From NCBI GenBank assembly GCA_009774465.1, contig VSNT01000064.1, positions 1 to 23,351 of the forward strand: a stretch of 23,351 nt of DNA, written 5' to 3'. Made by a program: the position numbers and the translations under genes. The DNA is from Lachnospiraceae bacterium (GTDB lineage Bacteria; Bacillota_A; Clostridia; Lachnospirales; Lachnospiraceae). Shown here piece by piece: positions 1 through 6,932 of the stretch (positions are counted from its first letter, which is position 1; the number at the start of each line of letters is the position of its first letter). The notes below the pieces were generated by a model, which was not told the origin of the DNA, made no database searches, and worked only from the letters and a program-made list of their open reading frames with translations.

Positions 1-2
1 GA

Positions 3-191
3 TATAGTTTTATTGTAATTGATAATGCCGACATTTTGATTACTGATGAAGTTAGAAGATTTATTAATTTTGAGTTTTCAAATCAATATATGCTTTTCTC
101 AAGAAATTGTGATGGAATCAATGTATCTGATAAGAGTTTTAAGGTGTTGAAGCTTGATAATAGTAGGATAACACTGGAAGAGGAGTTGTGA
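3..191 (+). CDS. C-terminal end of a predicted NTPase (partial, cut by window edge)
   Basis: An open frame enters from the left edge (frame beginning at base 3) and stops at TGA 189-191. The visible 62 residues begin with a hydrophobic strand ending in acidic residues (FIVIDNADIL), which looks like a Walker B motif. A second short strand follows (QYMLFSRN), like the sensor strand of P-loop NTPases. The Walker A half would lie outside the window, so the NTPase call is an inference from the tail alone. The next gene starts 2 bases after the stop, and its ribosome site lies inside this frame, so the two are almost certainly co-transcribed and translationally coupled. Base composition is AT-rich compared with the gat genes. 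The exact family is not recognised. Confidence 0.55.
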   Translation, partial: YSFIVIDNADILITDEVRRFINFEFSNQYMLFSRNCDGINVSDKSFKVLKLDNSRITLEEEL

Positions 192-192
192 T

Positions 193-870
193 ATGAAATA
201 CTTATGGACAGAAGATACCGGTGCAGGGCTTCACTTCTGGAAATTGGTTAACCAGCTTTTCTTTGATGCTGCACTTGTAATCGAAAGTAAAGAAAGTAAT
301 CAGGGCATATTAGATGCATTGTCAGAACTAAAGATGAAAGAGGACGATGAGTATTATATTGCATTTGATTATGTGGTTGATAATCAGGATATTCGCAACA
401 AGTATCGTCTGCTGAAATCAATTGCAGATAATGCGGAAGGGAAGATTATAATTCTCGATATGATTTGTTTTGAATATCTTATTCTTGCCTTTGATAAAAT
501 TGCAGCATGGACAGGCACTGGAAAGGCAGATAAAATCAGAATTCGTGAAGAAGTTTTATCTGCAATTGAAAATCATAGAATTAACTTGTCAAAGATTAAA
601 GACGAGAATACATTACAGTTTTTAGCTGGTTTTAAGAGATATTCTACAGAACGAGTGATGAAATCATTGGTAGGTGAATTTACGCAAAACGAAAAGTGGT
701 CCGTTAAAGGTTCGCTTATGGGTGAGTGCTGGTACAAGGATTGTTGTATATCAGAACATTTAGGCAGTCTTAGATGTGGTAAGCCAGAGATTGAAGATGG
801 AAGTGGGAAGATGAGGATGCTGATTCAGTCGGAGGAAGTACAAAAAGTGATTGGTGAAGTTATCCTTTAA
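193..870 (+). CDS. Uncharacterised protein, possibly TOPRIM/DUF4435-like, partner of the upstream NTPase
   Basis: A 225-residue protein with a good ribosome site (AGAGGAG at 179-185, 7 bases before ATG). I do not recognise the family with certainty. The residue layout resembles TOPRIM-type nucleases of the DUF4435 kind. An early Glu sits in a strand-turn (E7 in WTEDTGAG). A strand with spaced acids follows (D59 and D63 in AFDYVVDN), and then a strand followed by FEYLIL (E94), comparable to the family's E-N-Y-L motif. The C-terminal half carries clustered cysteines (C179, C184, C185, C195), which could bind a metal. No signal peptide or membrane segment is seen, so it should be cytoplasmic. 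An NTPase next to a TOPRIM-like protein is an arrangement used by several anti-phage systems, for example PARIS and OLD/Gabija-type pairs. That parallel is inference; the coding call itself is firm. A hand count of one line (301-360) gives about 35% GC. Confidence 0.75.
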   Translation: MKYLWTEDTGAGLHFWKLVNQLFFDAALVIESKESNQGILDALSELKMKEDDEYYIAFDYVVDNQDIRNKYRLLKSIADNAEGKIIILDMICFEYLILAFDKIAAWTGTGKADKIRIREEVLSAIENHRINLSKIKDENTLQFLAGFKRYSTERVMKSLVGEFTQNEKWSVKGSLMGECWYKDCCISEHLGSLRCGKPEIEDGSGKMRMLIQSEEVQKVIGEVIL

Positions 871-1193
871 CCTTTTTACCTCCAAATTATCTTTCAAAGC
901 GTTATTTGTTTTAAATTTTTATCCATTCTTTTCAATAGATTGAATGAAGCTTATTGACTGTCAGCTTTTACATAATATGTGTTTCTGCTACCCCCATTTC
1001 CCACTATAATTCCTACACGTTTTTCAAATCTAGTGTAACAGGCTGAAATAACCATAAGCATGTATCGTATAAATAGTGTTGTCGTGCTTTTCCTTCTACA
1101 TTTATCGGATGAAAAAATTTACAATTATGGTCTGCTAAAGCTGGGTAAATGATGGCAAAACAGTGGACACAGGCCAATAAAAGTAGTAAATTA
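871..1193. other. Non-coding region between the accessory edge and gatC
   Basis: No gene of normal size is seen here on either strand. The sequence is AT-rich, and no rho-independent terminator for the 193-870 gene is recognisable. A 33-codon open frame (1149-1250) crosses the right border and overlaps the gatC start; it lacks a convincing ribosome site and is treated as unproven. The promoter for the gat operon lies at the right end. No inverted repeats or attachment-site duplications were spotted by eye, although this is where accessory DNA meets core genes. Confidence 0.5.
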
Positions 1194-1222
1194 TTGATAG
1201 TGAAAAATTTAGATGCTAAATT
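1194..1222 (+). promoter_or_regulatory. Candidate sigma-A promoter for gatCAB
   Basis: TTGATA (1194-1199) and TAAATT (1217-1222) are separated by exactly 17 bases. Transcription would start near 1229, leaving a short leader of about 14 bases in front of the ATG at 1243. This supports 1243 rather than the in-frame ATG at 1213 as the gatC start. Confidence 0.5.
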
Positions 1223-1242
1223 ACAGGCGGAAAGGGAAAAAC

Positions 1243-1536
1243 ATGGCTAATATCATTTCTGATGAAACCATTGAATATGTTGGAATCCTGGCAAAGCTTG
1301 AGCTTTCAGGAGAGGAAAAAGAGCAGGCTAAAAAAGATATGGGAAGTATGCTGGATTATATTGACAAGCTTGGAGAACTGGATACGGAGGGTGTGGAGCC
1401 CATGTCTCATGTATTTCCGGTAAAGAACGTATTTCGTGAGGATGTTGTTACCAACGAAGATATGCGGAATGAAATCCTGAAAAATGCCCCCGGAGAAAAG
1501 AATGGAATGTTTACAGTGCCACGAACATTTGAATAA
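1243..1536 (+). CDS. gatC: Asp-tRNA(Asn)/Glu-tRNA(Gln) amidotransferase subunit C
   Basis: Small subunit of the GatCAB amidotransferase, 97 residues, the usual length. GatC wraps around GatA and GatB and stabilises the complex that converts mischarged Asp-tRNA(Asn) or Glu-tRNA(Gln) to the amide form in the cytoplasm. The protein shows the family pattern: an N-terminal helix with I-E-Y-V-G-I-L-A-K-L-E-L, a central Y-I-D-K-L-x-E-L-D-T segment, and V-E-P-M-S-H-V followed by F-R-E-D. The start is set at ATG 1243, which has GGAAAGGG 7 bases upstream. The in-frame ATG at 1213 has no ribosome site and lies between the -35 and -10 boxes of the proposed promoter. It is the first gene of gatC-gatA-gatB, with a 77-base gap to gatA. 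Confidence 0.95.
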   Translation: MANIISDETIEYVGILAKLELSGEEKEQAKKDMGSMLDYIDKLGELDTEGVEPMSHVFPVKNVFREDVVTNEDMRNEILKNAPGEKNGMFTVPRTFE

Positions 1537-1613
1537 GAAAATACAGGTCAGAGCCTGCGTGGCAACTGCAAATCTAAAATGCGCAAAAAGCAGCGCGGAA
1601 AAGAGGATGATAG

Positions 1614-3074
1614 ATGAGTATACTTGATATGACAGCCTGCCAGCTTGCAGCGGCTATTAAAAATAAAGAAGTAACGGTATTAGAGGCCACAAAGGCTGTT
1701 CTTGCACAAATTCATGAGAAGGAAGAAAGATATCACTGCTATGTGACAGTGGATGAAGAAGGCGCCCTTGCCCAGGCGGAGGAAATACAGAAAAAAATTG
1801 ATGCGGGCATTTTAACCGGTGCTCTTGCGGGTGTTCCTGTTGCCATTAAAGACAATATGTGCACCGAAGGGCTTTTAACAACCTGCTCTTCTAAAATATT
1901 AAATAACTTTGTTCCGACCTTTACTTCGGAGGCAGTACTGAACTTACAGAAGGCGGGAGCTGTTATTTTGGGAAAAACCAACATGGATGAGTTTGCTATG
2001 GGTTCCACCACAGAAACTTCGGCTTATGGGGTGACGAGAAATCCCTGGAATACAGAGCATGTACCGGGAGGCTCATCAGGAGGCAGCGCAGCGGCGGTAG
2101 CGGCAAAAGAATGCTTTTATGCACTTGGCTCAGATACTGGCGGTTCCATAAGACAGCCGGCTTCTTTTTGCGGCGTAGTGGGATTAAAGCCTACCTATGG
2201 CAGGGTATCCCGCTATGGATTGATTGCTTATGGCTCTTCCCTGGATCAGATTGGGCCTTTGTGTAAGGATGTGGCGGACTGTGCTGCAATTATGGAGGTA
2301 ATTTCCACCCATGACAAGAAAGATTCCACTTCTGTCTTAAGACAGGACACAGATTTTACTTCTGCTTTGGTGGAAGATGTAAAGGGAATGAGAATTGGTA
2401 TTCCAAGGGATTATTTTGGAGAAGGACTTGACAGCGAGGTACGGGATGCTGTTCTTAAGGCGGCGGAGGCTCTTAGGGAAAAAGGCGCTGTAGTGGAAGA
2501 ATTTGATTTAAGTCTGGTGGAATATGCGATTCCCACTTATTATACCATTGCGGCAGCAGAGGCAAGCTCTAACCTTGAGCGTTTTGACGGAATCAAGTAT
2601 GGCTTCCGTGCAGAAGACTATGAAGGTCTTCATGATATGTACAAAAAAACCCGTTCCCAGGGATTTGGTCCCGAGGTGAAACGAAGAATTATGCTGGGAA
2701 GTTTTGTGCTTAGCTCCGGCTATTATGATGCATACTATTTGAAGGCCCTGCGAGTGAAGGCTTTGATCAAAAAGGCTTTCGACGAAGCTTTTGCAAAATA
2801 TGATGTGATTTTAGGGCCGGTGGCGCCTACCACAGCGCCTGAATTAGGAAAAAGCTTATCTGATCCCATTAAAATGTATCTGGGAGATATTTATACAATT
2901 TCCGTAAATCTGGCAGGACTGCCGGGGCTTAGCATGCCCTGCGGCGTGGATTCAAAAGGGCTGCCCATCGGATTGCAGCTAATCGGCGACTGTTTTAATG
3001 AGAAAAAATTAATACAGACAGCTTACACCTATGAAAAGATAAGAGGTGCATTTGGCAGAAAGGAGGACAGATAA
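1614..3074 (+). CDS. gatA: Asp-tRNA(Asn)/Glu-tRNA(Gln) amidotransferase subunit A (amidase)
   Basis: Catalytic glutaminase subunit of GatCAB, 486 residues, full length. It hydrolyses glutamine and channels ammonia to GatB. The amidase-signature triad is complete: Lys79 in VAIKDN, the cis-Ser154 in PGGSSGGS, and the nucleophile Ser178 in GSDTGGSIR. From family knowledge these match the numbering of the well-studied staphylococcal GatA. The C-terminal part carries the usual LPGLSMPCG and GLPIGLQLIG segments. AGAGG lies about 7 bases before ATG 1614. Its stop is followed 2 bases later by the gatB start, and the gatB ribosome site AGGAGG (3061-3066) lies inside the end of gatA, consistent with coupled translation of equal amounts of subunits. 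Confidence 0.98.
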   Translation: MSILDMTACQLAAAIKNKEVTVLEATKAVLAQIHEKEERYHCYVTVDEEGALAQAEEIQKKIDAGILTGALAGVPVAIKDNMCTEGLLTTCSSKILNNFVPTFTSEAVLNLQKAGAVILGKTNMDEFAMGSTTETSAYGVTRNPWNTEHVPGGSSGGSAAAVAAKECFYALGSDTGGSIRQPASFCGVVGLKPTYGRVSRYGLIAYGSSLDQIGPLCKDVADCAAIMEVISTHDKKDSTSVLRQDTDFTSALVEDVKGMRIGIPRDYFGEGLDSEVRDAVLKAAEALREKGAVVEEFDLSLVEYAIPTYYTIAAAEASSNLERFDGIKYGFRAEDYEGLHDMYKKTRSQGFGPEVKRRIMLGSFVLSSGYYDAYYLKALRVKALIKKAFDEAFAKYDVILGPVAPTTAPELGKSLSDPIKMYLGDIYTISVNLAGLPGLSMPCGVDSKGLPIGLQLIGDCFNEKKLIQTAYTYEKIRGAFGRKEDR

Positions 3075-3076
3075 AT

Positions 3077-4507
3077 ATGGCAAAACAATATGAAACTGTC
3101 ATTGGACTGGAAGTCCATGTAGAACTTGCTACAAAAACCAAGATATTCTGCGGATGCTCCACAGCTTTTGGAGGAGAGCCTAATACCCATACCTGTCCGG
3201 TCTGTACCGGAATGCCAGGTTCTCTGCCGGTTTTAAATAAGCAGGTACTGGAGTATGCAGTGGCGGTGGGACTTGCCACCAACTGTACCATTACTCAGTA
3301 CTGTAAATTTGACAGGAAAAATTATTTCTATCCTGACAATCCCCAAAATTATCAGATTTCTCAGCTGTATCTTCCTATTTGCAGAAATGGCAGGGTGGAG
3401 ATTGAGACAGAAAGTGGAAAGAAATATGTTGGAATCCATGAAATTCATATGGAGGAGGACGCAGGCAAGCTGATTCATGATGAGTGGGACGACTGTTCCC
3501 TGGTGGACTATAATCGCTCCGGCGTGCCTCTTATTGAAATTGTATCGGAACCGGATATGCGCAGTGCCGAAGAGGTAATTGCCTATCTGGAAAAGCTGCG
3601 GATGATTATACAGTATCTGGGGGCTTCTGACTGTAAGCTGCAGGAAGGCTCTATGCGTGCAGATGTGAATCTGTCTATCAGAGAAGTGGGAGCAAACGAG
3701 TTTGGCACCCGTACGGAAATGAAAAACTTAAACTCTTTCAAGGCCATTGCAAGAGCCATTGAAGGAGAAAGGGAGCGTCAGATTGATCTTTTGGAGGCAG
3801 GAGAAAAGGTGATTCAGGAAACCAGAAGATGGGATGACAATCAGGGAGAATCCTATGCCATGAGAAGCAAAGAGGATGCTCAGGATTACCGTTATTTCCC
3901 CGATCCTGATCTGGTGCCGATTATGCTGGATGATGATTTTCTTGATCAGATTCGGGCAAAGCAGCCGGAGTTTCGGGAGGAAAAAATGCTTCGTTATAAG
4001 GAAGAATTTGACATTCCTGAATATGATATTCAGATTATTACCGGAAGCAAGCATATGGCAGATATTTTTGAGGAGACAGTTGCCCTTGGAAGCCAGCCCA
4101 AAAAGGTATCCAACTGGCTGATGGTGGAAACCTTAAGGCTGCTTAAGGAAAACAACATGGATCCGGAGGACATCCGTTTTTCACCGGAAAATCTTGCAAA
4201 GCTGATTTTCCTTACAGATGCTAAGGCAATCAACAGTTCGGTGGCCAAGGAAGTCTTTGAGGTGATGTTTGATCAAAACATAGATCCGGAAAAGTATGTG
4301 GAGGAAAAGGGACTTAAGACGGTAAATGATGAAGGCGCCCTTCGAAAAACGGTGGAGGAAGTGATTGCAAACAATCCCCAGTCGGTGGAGGATTACCGGA
4401 ACGGAAAGGAAAAGGCAATTGGATTTTTAGTGGGACAGACTATGAAGGCAATGAAAGGAAAGGCTGATCCCGGTATGGTAAATAAGCTTTTAAAAGAGCT
4501 GTTATAG
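3077..4507 (+). CDS. gatB: Asp-tRNA(Asn)/Glu-tRNA(Gln) amidotransferase subunit B
   Basis: Kinase/transamidase subunit of GatCAB, 476 residues, full length. It binds the mischarged tRNA, phosphorylates the side-chain carboxylate with ATP and performs amidation with ammonia from GatA. Visible signatures are GLEVHVEL near the N-terminus and four cysteines that form the zinc site (C25, C27, C40, C43 in CGCS and CPVC). FYPDNPQNYQISQ and GVPLIEIVSEPD follow. The C-terminal tail is YqeY-like, rich in charged helices, and ends in D-P-G-M-V-N-K-L-L-K-E-L-L. The strong AGGAGG is 10 bases before ATG 3077. It is the last gene of the operon; a terminator begins 15 bases after the stop. Confidence 0.98.
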   Translation: MAKQYETVIGLEVHVELATKTKIFCGCSTAFGGEPNTHTCPVCTGMPGSLPVLNKQVLEYAVAVGLATNCTITQYCKFDRKNYFYPDNPQNYQISQLYLPICRNGRVEIETESGKKYVGIHEIHMEEDAGKLIHDEWDDCSLVDYNRSGVPLIEIVSEPDMRSAEEVIAYLEKLRMIIQYLGASDCKLQEGSMRADVNLSIREVGANEFGTRTEMKNLNSFKAIARAIEGERERQIDLLEAGEKVIQETRRWDDNQGESYAMRSKEDAQDYRYFPDPDLVPIMLDDDFLDQIRAKQPEFREEKMLRYKEEFDIPEYDIQIITGSKHMADIFEETVALGSQPKKVSNWLMVETLRLLKENNMDPEDIRFSPENLAKLIFLTDAKAINSSVAKEVFEVMFDQNIDPEKYVEEKGLKTVNDEGALRKTVEEVIANNPQSVEDYRNGKEKAIGFLVGQTMKAMKGKADPGMVNKLLKELL

Positions 4508-4521
4508 AGGTAATTGAGTGA

Positions 4522-4565
4522 AAAAAGGATGCTGTTTGACTTACACGGTCAGCAGCATCCTTTTT
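4522..4565 (+). terminator. Rho-independent terminator after gatB
   Basis: A perfect 13-base stem (4522-4534 with 4553-4565) whose upper part pairs further (TGAC 4537-4540 with GTCA 4548-4551). The A-run on the left arm and the T-run on the right arm form the base of the stem, so the structure could also work on the - strand. It separates the gat operon from the XRE/ImmA/PIN module. Confidence 0.9.
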
Positions 4566-4687
4566 ATAGAAACGTGCAAAATGTGAGCAAATGGATAAAA
4601 AATGAGATTTAATTAACTAAGAAAAAGAAGATATGTAAATATTAGGTTTTATATAAGCAAAAAATCCAATTTTATGAGATAATATAC

Positions 4688-4715
4688 TTGAATAATTTGG
4701 GGAAAATGGTATGAT
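4688..4715 (+). promoter_or_regulatory. Candidate promoter for the XRE/ImmA/PIN operon
   Basis: TTGAAT (4688-4693) and TATGAT (4710-4715) are separated by 16 bases. This is the best pair in the very AT-rich 195-base gap before the XRE gene. A clear palindromic operator was not found, although XRE proteins of this kind usually repress their own promoter. Confidence 0.4.
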
Positions 4716-4760
4716 ATAAGGGTAAACAGGTTATCTTCTATAAGAAAAGGAGTATTTACC

Positions 4761-5141
4761 ATGACAAAGTTTATTGAAAATGTAAACAAATATTTGTCTG
4801 AAATGAAAATCAAGCAGACGTTTGTAAGTCTTAAGTCCGGCATTGATATCAAAAAATTATCCCGTATCCTGACCGGTGTTCAGGATGTAAGTGGAACAGA
4901 TATGGAAAAAATTGCAGATGCATTGGGGCAGGAAATAGAATTTTTCCTGTCAAAAAATTTTTTTGTACCTGAAATGGAATTACCTGGTGCATCACAGTTT
5001 GCATTTTATGCAGGTACACCCAACAAAGAACAGGAAGAATTTGCAATGCAGTTAGTTGAATTGATTGAAAATGCAGATGAGGTTTTAAGCGCAAAAGGAC
5101 GTTTTATGATGGCAGGCAGGGAGTACGGACATGGAGATTGA
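4761..5141 (+). CDS. XRE-family helix-turn-helix protein, first gene of the ImmA/PIN module
   Basis: A 126-residue protein with an N-terminal DNA-binding helix-turn-helix at about residues 5-60. The pattern is a K-Q-T-F-V-S-L-K-S-G-I-D turn, an L-S-R-I-L-T-G recognition helix, and D-M-E-K-I-A-D-A-L-G, typical of Cro/C1-type (XRE) repressors. The remaining 60 residues are acidic and helical with no recognised domain. AAAGGAG sits 8 bases before ATG 4761. The gene overlaps the ImmA/IrrE-like gene by 11 bases. From family knowledge, XRE repressors paired with ImmA/IrrE proteases are inactivated by proteolysis on a stress or damage signal, as with ImmR/ImmA of ICEBs1. The likely role is therefore autoregulation of this three-gene unit, or the antitoxin role if the third gene is toxic. 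Both are inferences from context. Confidence 0.85.
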   Translation: MTKFIENVNKYLSEMKIKQTFVSLKSGIDIKKLSRILTGVQDVSGTDMEKIADALGQEIEFFLSKNFFVPEMELPGASQFAFYAGTPNKEQEEFAMQLVELIENADEVLSAKGRFMMAGREYGHGD

Positions 5142-5943
5142 ACGACTGAAAAAAATTATTGCATATGGAAGTCAAAATTTAAGGCGCATAGAAAATAATG
5201 TTCAGGATTTCCATGCTCTTATTGGCATGGAAAGGCACAGTGAACTGCGAAGTCCCATGCAGATCATAAGAACGCTTCTGGAAAATATGGATTATATTGT
5301 AATTGAGATACCTTTTCGTGATAAGGAAATTGGTGCGCTGTGTTATAACGGGGACGCTTTGAATTATGTGTTTTTAAATACAGCCCTGCCAAGATGCAAT
5401 GTAAATTTTGCTCTCTGCCATGAGATTTATCACATTTTTTATCAGGAGAAAAGGCTGAATCATGGAATAGATTTGTACATGAATGAGCACTATTATGATT
5501 ACGAGGAAGAGCTTGCCGCCAATTCTTTTGCAGGAATGCTTCTTATGCCGGAAAAAAGCTTCTGTATGATGTGCCAAAAATTTAAAAGGGAGGCCAAAGA
5601 AGGTGATACCATGTTGTCAGTAATATCCAGGCTGATGAATTACTATGAGGTTCCCTATATGGCAGCTTTAATCAGATGTTATGAATTAAATTTGCTTGAG
5701 GCAGGGGCAGTATTGGAAGAACTGTTAAATGCAGACAGTGAAGATGTGAGAAGAGAATTTGTTCGTTTATGGCTTGATGAAAGTATTTTAGAGGCATCTA
5801 AAAAGGATAATTATCCAAGACTTGAACTGTTAGTGAAATCCCGTGGGGAAAAATATCAGGCGGAAGGCTACTTAAACGAAAGAACAGCAAGTAAAGCCCG
5901 GCAGAATATGAGAGCAATTTATAAAAGGATCAGGGGGGAGTGA
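5131..5943 (+). CDS. ImmA/IrrE-family metallopeptidase
   Basis: A 270-residue protein with a clear zinc-peptidase core. The HExxH motif is H97-E98-I-Y-H101 in ALCHEIYHIFY. The third ligand is probably E127 in ExxANxFA, followed by the family's LLMPE segment. This is the ImmA/IrrE (COG2856, Pfam Peptidase_M78) pattern. Members cleave a partner repressor, usually the XRE protein encoded next to them. No membrane segment is seen. The start at ATG 5131 overlaps the XRE gene by 11 bases, with an AGGGAG-like site upstream. The stop overlaps the possible GTG start of the third gene. The C-terminal 120 residues beyond the peptidase core are helical and charged and may bind the partner or sense a signal. 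Protease identity is well supported; the substrate is inferred. Confidence 0.9.
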   Translation: MEIERLKKIIAYGSQNLRRIENNVQDFHALIGMERHSELRSPMQIIRTLLENMDYIVIEIPFRDKEIGALCYNGDALNYVFLNTALPRCNVNFALCHEIYHIFYQEKRLNHGIDLYMNEHYYDYEEELAANSFAGMLLMPEKSFCMMCQKFKREAKEGDTMLSVISRLMNYYEVPYMAALIRCYELNLLEAGAVLEELLNADSEDVRREFVRLWLDESILEASKKDNYPRLELLVKSRGEKYQAEGYLNERTASKARQNMRAIYKRIRGE

Positions 5944-5945
5944 GA

Positions 5946-6875
5946 ATGGGAGAAGGGTATCTGGACAACCCCCATAATTTTAGTGAGATCGATCCTTACA
6001 TAATCAGGAATCCAAAGGATGCGGCGAAGGAAATTTTAATGGCTGGTAAGTGTTTTTTCTATGATGCCTGTTCCTTTAGAAAACATTTGCATGTGAGGGA
6101 AACAAACTATTTGTTTTCTTTTTTTGCCAAACAGAAGGGAATTGTGATTATAACCAGAGGAATTTTGATGGAATTGGCATCTCACAGTGGATATTTGAAT
6201 CTGGAATATATTGCGTACATGAAAAAAATGTATATGGCCGGTTTAAAGGTATTTGTGATTTATGAAGAGGATTTATTTGAGGTGTTGAATATATGTTTTT
6301 CCGCAAATGAGAAGATAAATGTCTTTTTAAGCTGGGCGGTAAAAAACGTAAAAAGACCGACAGGAACTATAGAGCGTACTTTAAAAGAAGACAGATCTTT
6401 ATTAAATGAAGTAATAAAAAATCCGGCAAAGGACAGCAGGCTGTATGCGAGGTTTTTTCAAAAGGTCAGATACAATAAAGAGGCAGGAGATAATCTGGGT
6501 GAAGAGCTGCTTGCCCTCTGCGTCCATATATTAGGAAATATCCCTGAAAAAGAACCGTTTAAATATATTGTACTTACGGAGGATAAGGGGGCTATAGGCT
6601 TAATTGGAAAAGCCCGAAAGAATGCTTTTCTTTACGGGAAAACCAATGGGTTTTCAGCAATGACAACAAACAAACTGACACAAAGATTATATGAAGAAAA
6701 GATAATAAACAGCAAAGAGCAGGCGGAAGAAATCCTGTCTGCCGGGGCGGCTGATCAAATGGTGAAAATCTTTGCATCAGAAAAATATGATCTTGAACCA
6801 AAAGAAAGAACAATGACATGCAGTGAGCTTGCTGAGAAAATAGCGGCATCTGACGCAATTTATATAAATTTTTAG
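5946..6875 (+). CDS. PIN-like nuclease candidate, third gene of the XRE/ImmA module
   Basis: A protein of about 309 residues. ATG 5946 is chosen because GGGGGAG (5934-5940) ends 5 bases upstream. GTG 5940 (GTGA overlap with the previous stop) is the alternative and adds two residues. The layout fits a PIN-type RNase fold (numbers from the GTG). A strand ends in D42 (FFYDACSFRKH), and a second strand-helix carries E78 (IVIITRGILMELASH). A later helix carries acids (D184, E188), and a last strand ends in D215 (YIVLTEDKGAIG). Four acids at these places would bind the metal ions. The protein is longer than classic PIN toxins, with roughly 80 extra C-terminal residues of unknown role. Its GC content is lower than that of the gat genes (about 37% in one counted line versus 52%), which suggests acquisition. 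The PIN call is by eye only. Confidence 0.7.
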   Translation: MGEGYLDNPHNFSEIDPYIIRNPKDAAKEILMAGKCFFYDACSFRKHLHVRETNYLFSFFAKQKGIVIITRGILMELASHSGYLNLEYIAYMKKMYMAGLKVFVIYEEDLFEVLNICFSANEKINVFLSWAVKNVKRPTGTIERTLKEDRSLLNEVIKNPAKDSRLYARFFQKVRYNKEAGDNLGEELLALCVHILGNIPEKEPFKYIVLTEDKGAIGLIGKARKNAFLYGKTNGFSAMTTNKLTQRLYEEKIINSKEQAEEILSAGAADQMVKIFASEKYDLEPKERTMTCSELAEKIAASDAIYINF

Positions 6876-6932
6876 TGTGCATTGGAAGAAATGCTGCTTT
6901 TTGAGATAAATATAAGGAGGAGAATAATCAAA

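Noticed and set aside
6879..6902. Hairpin GCATT...AATGC followed by a T-run after the PIN-like gene
   Set aside because: The stem is only 5 bases and AT-rich, with three bases before the T-run; too weak to call a terminator.
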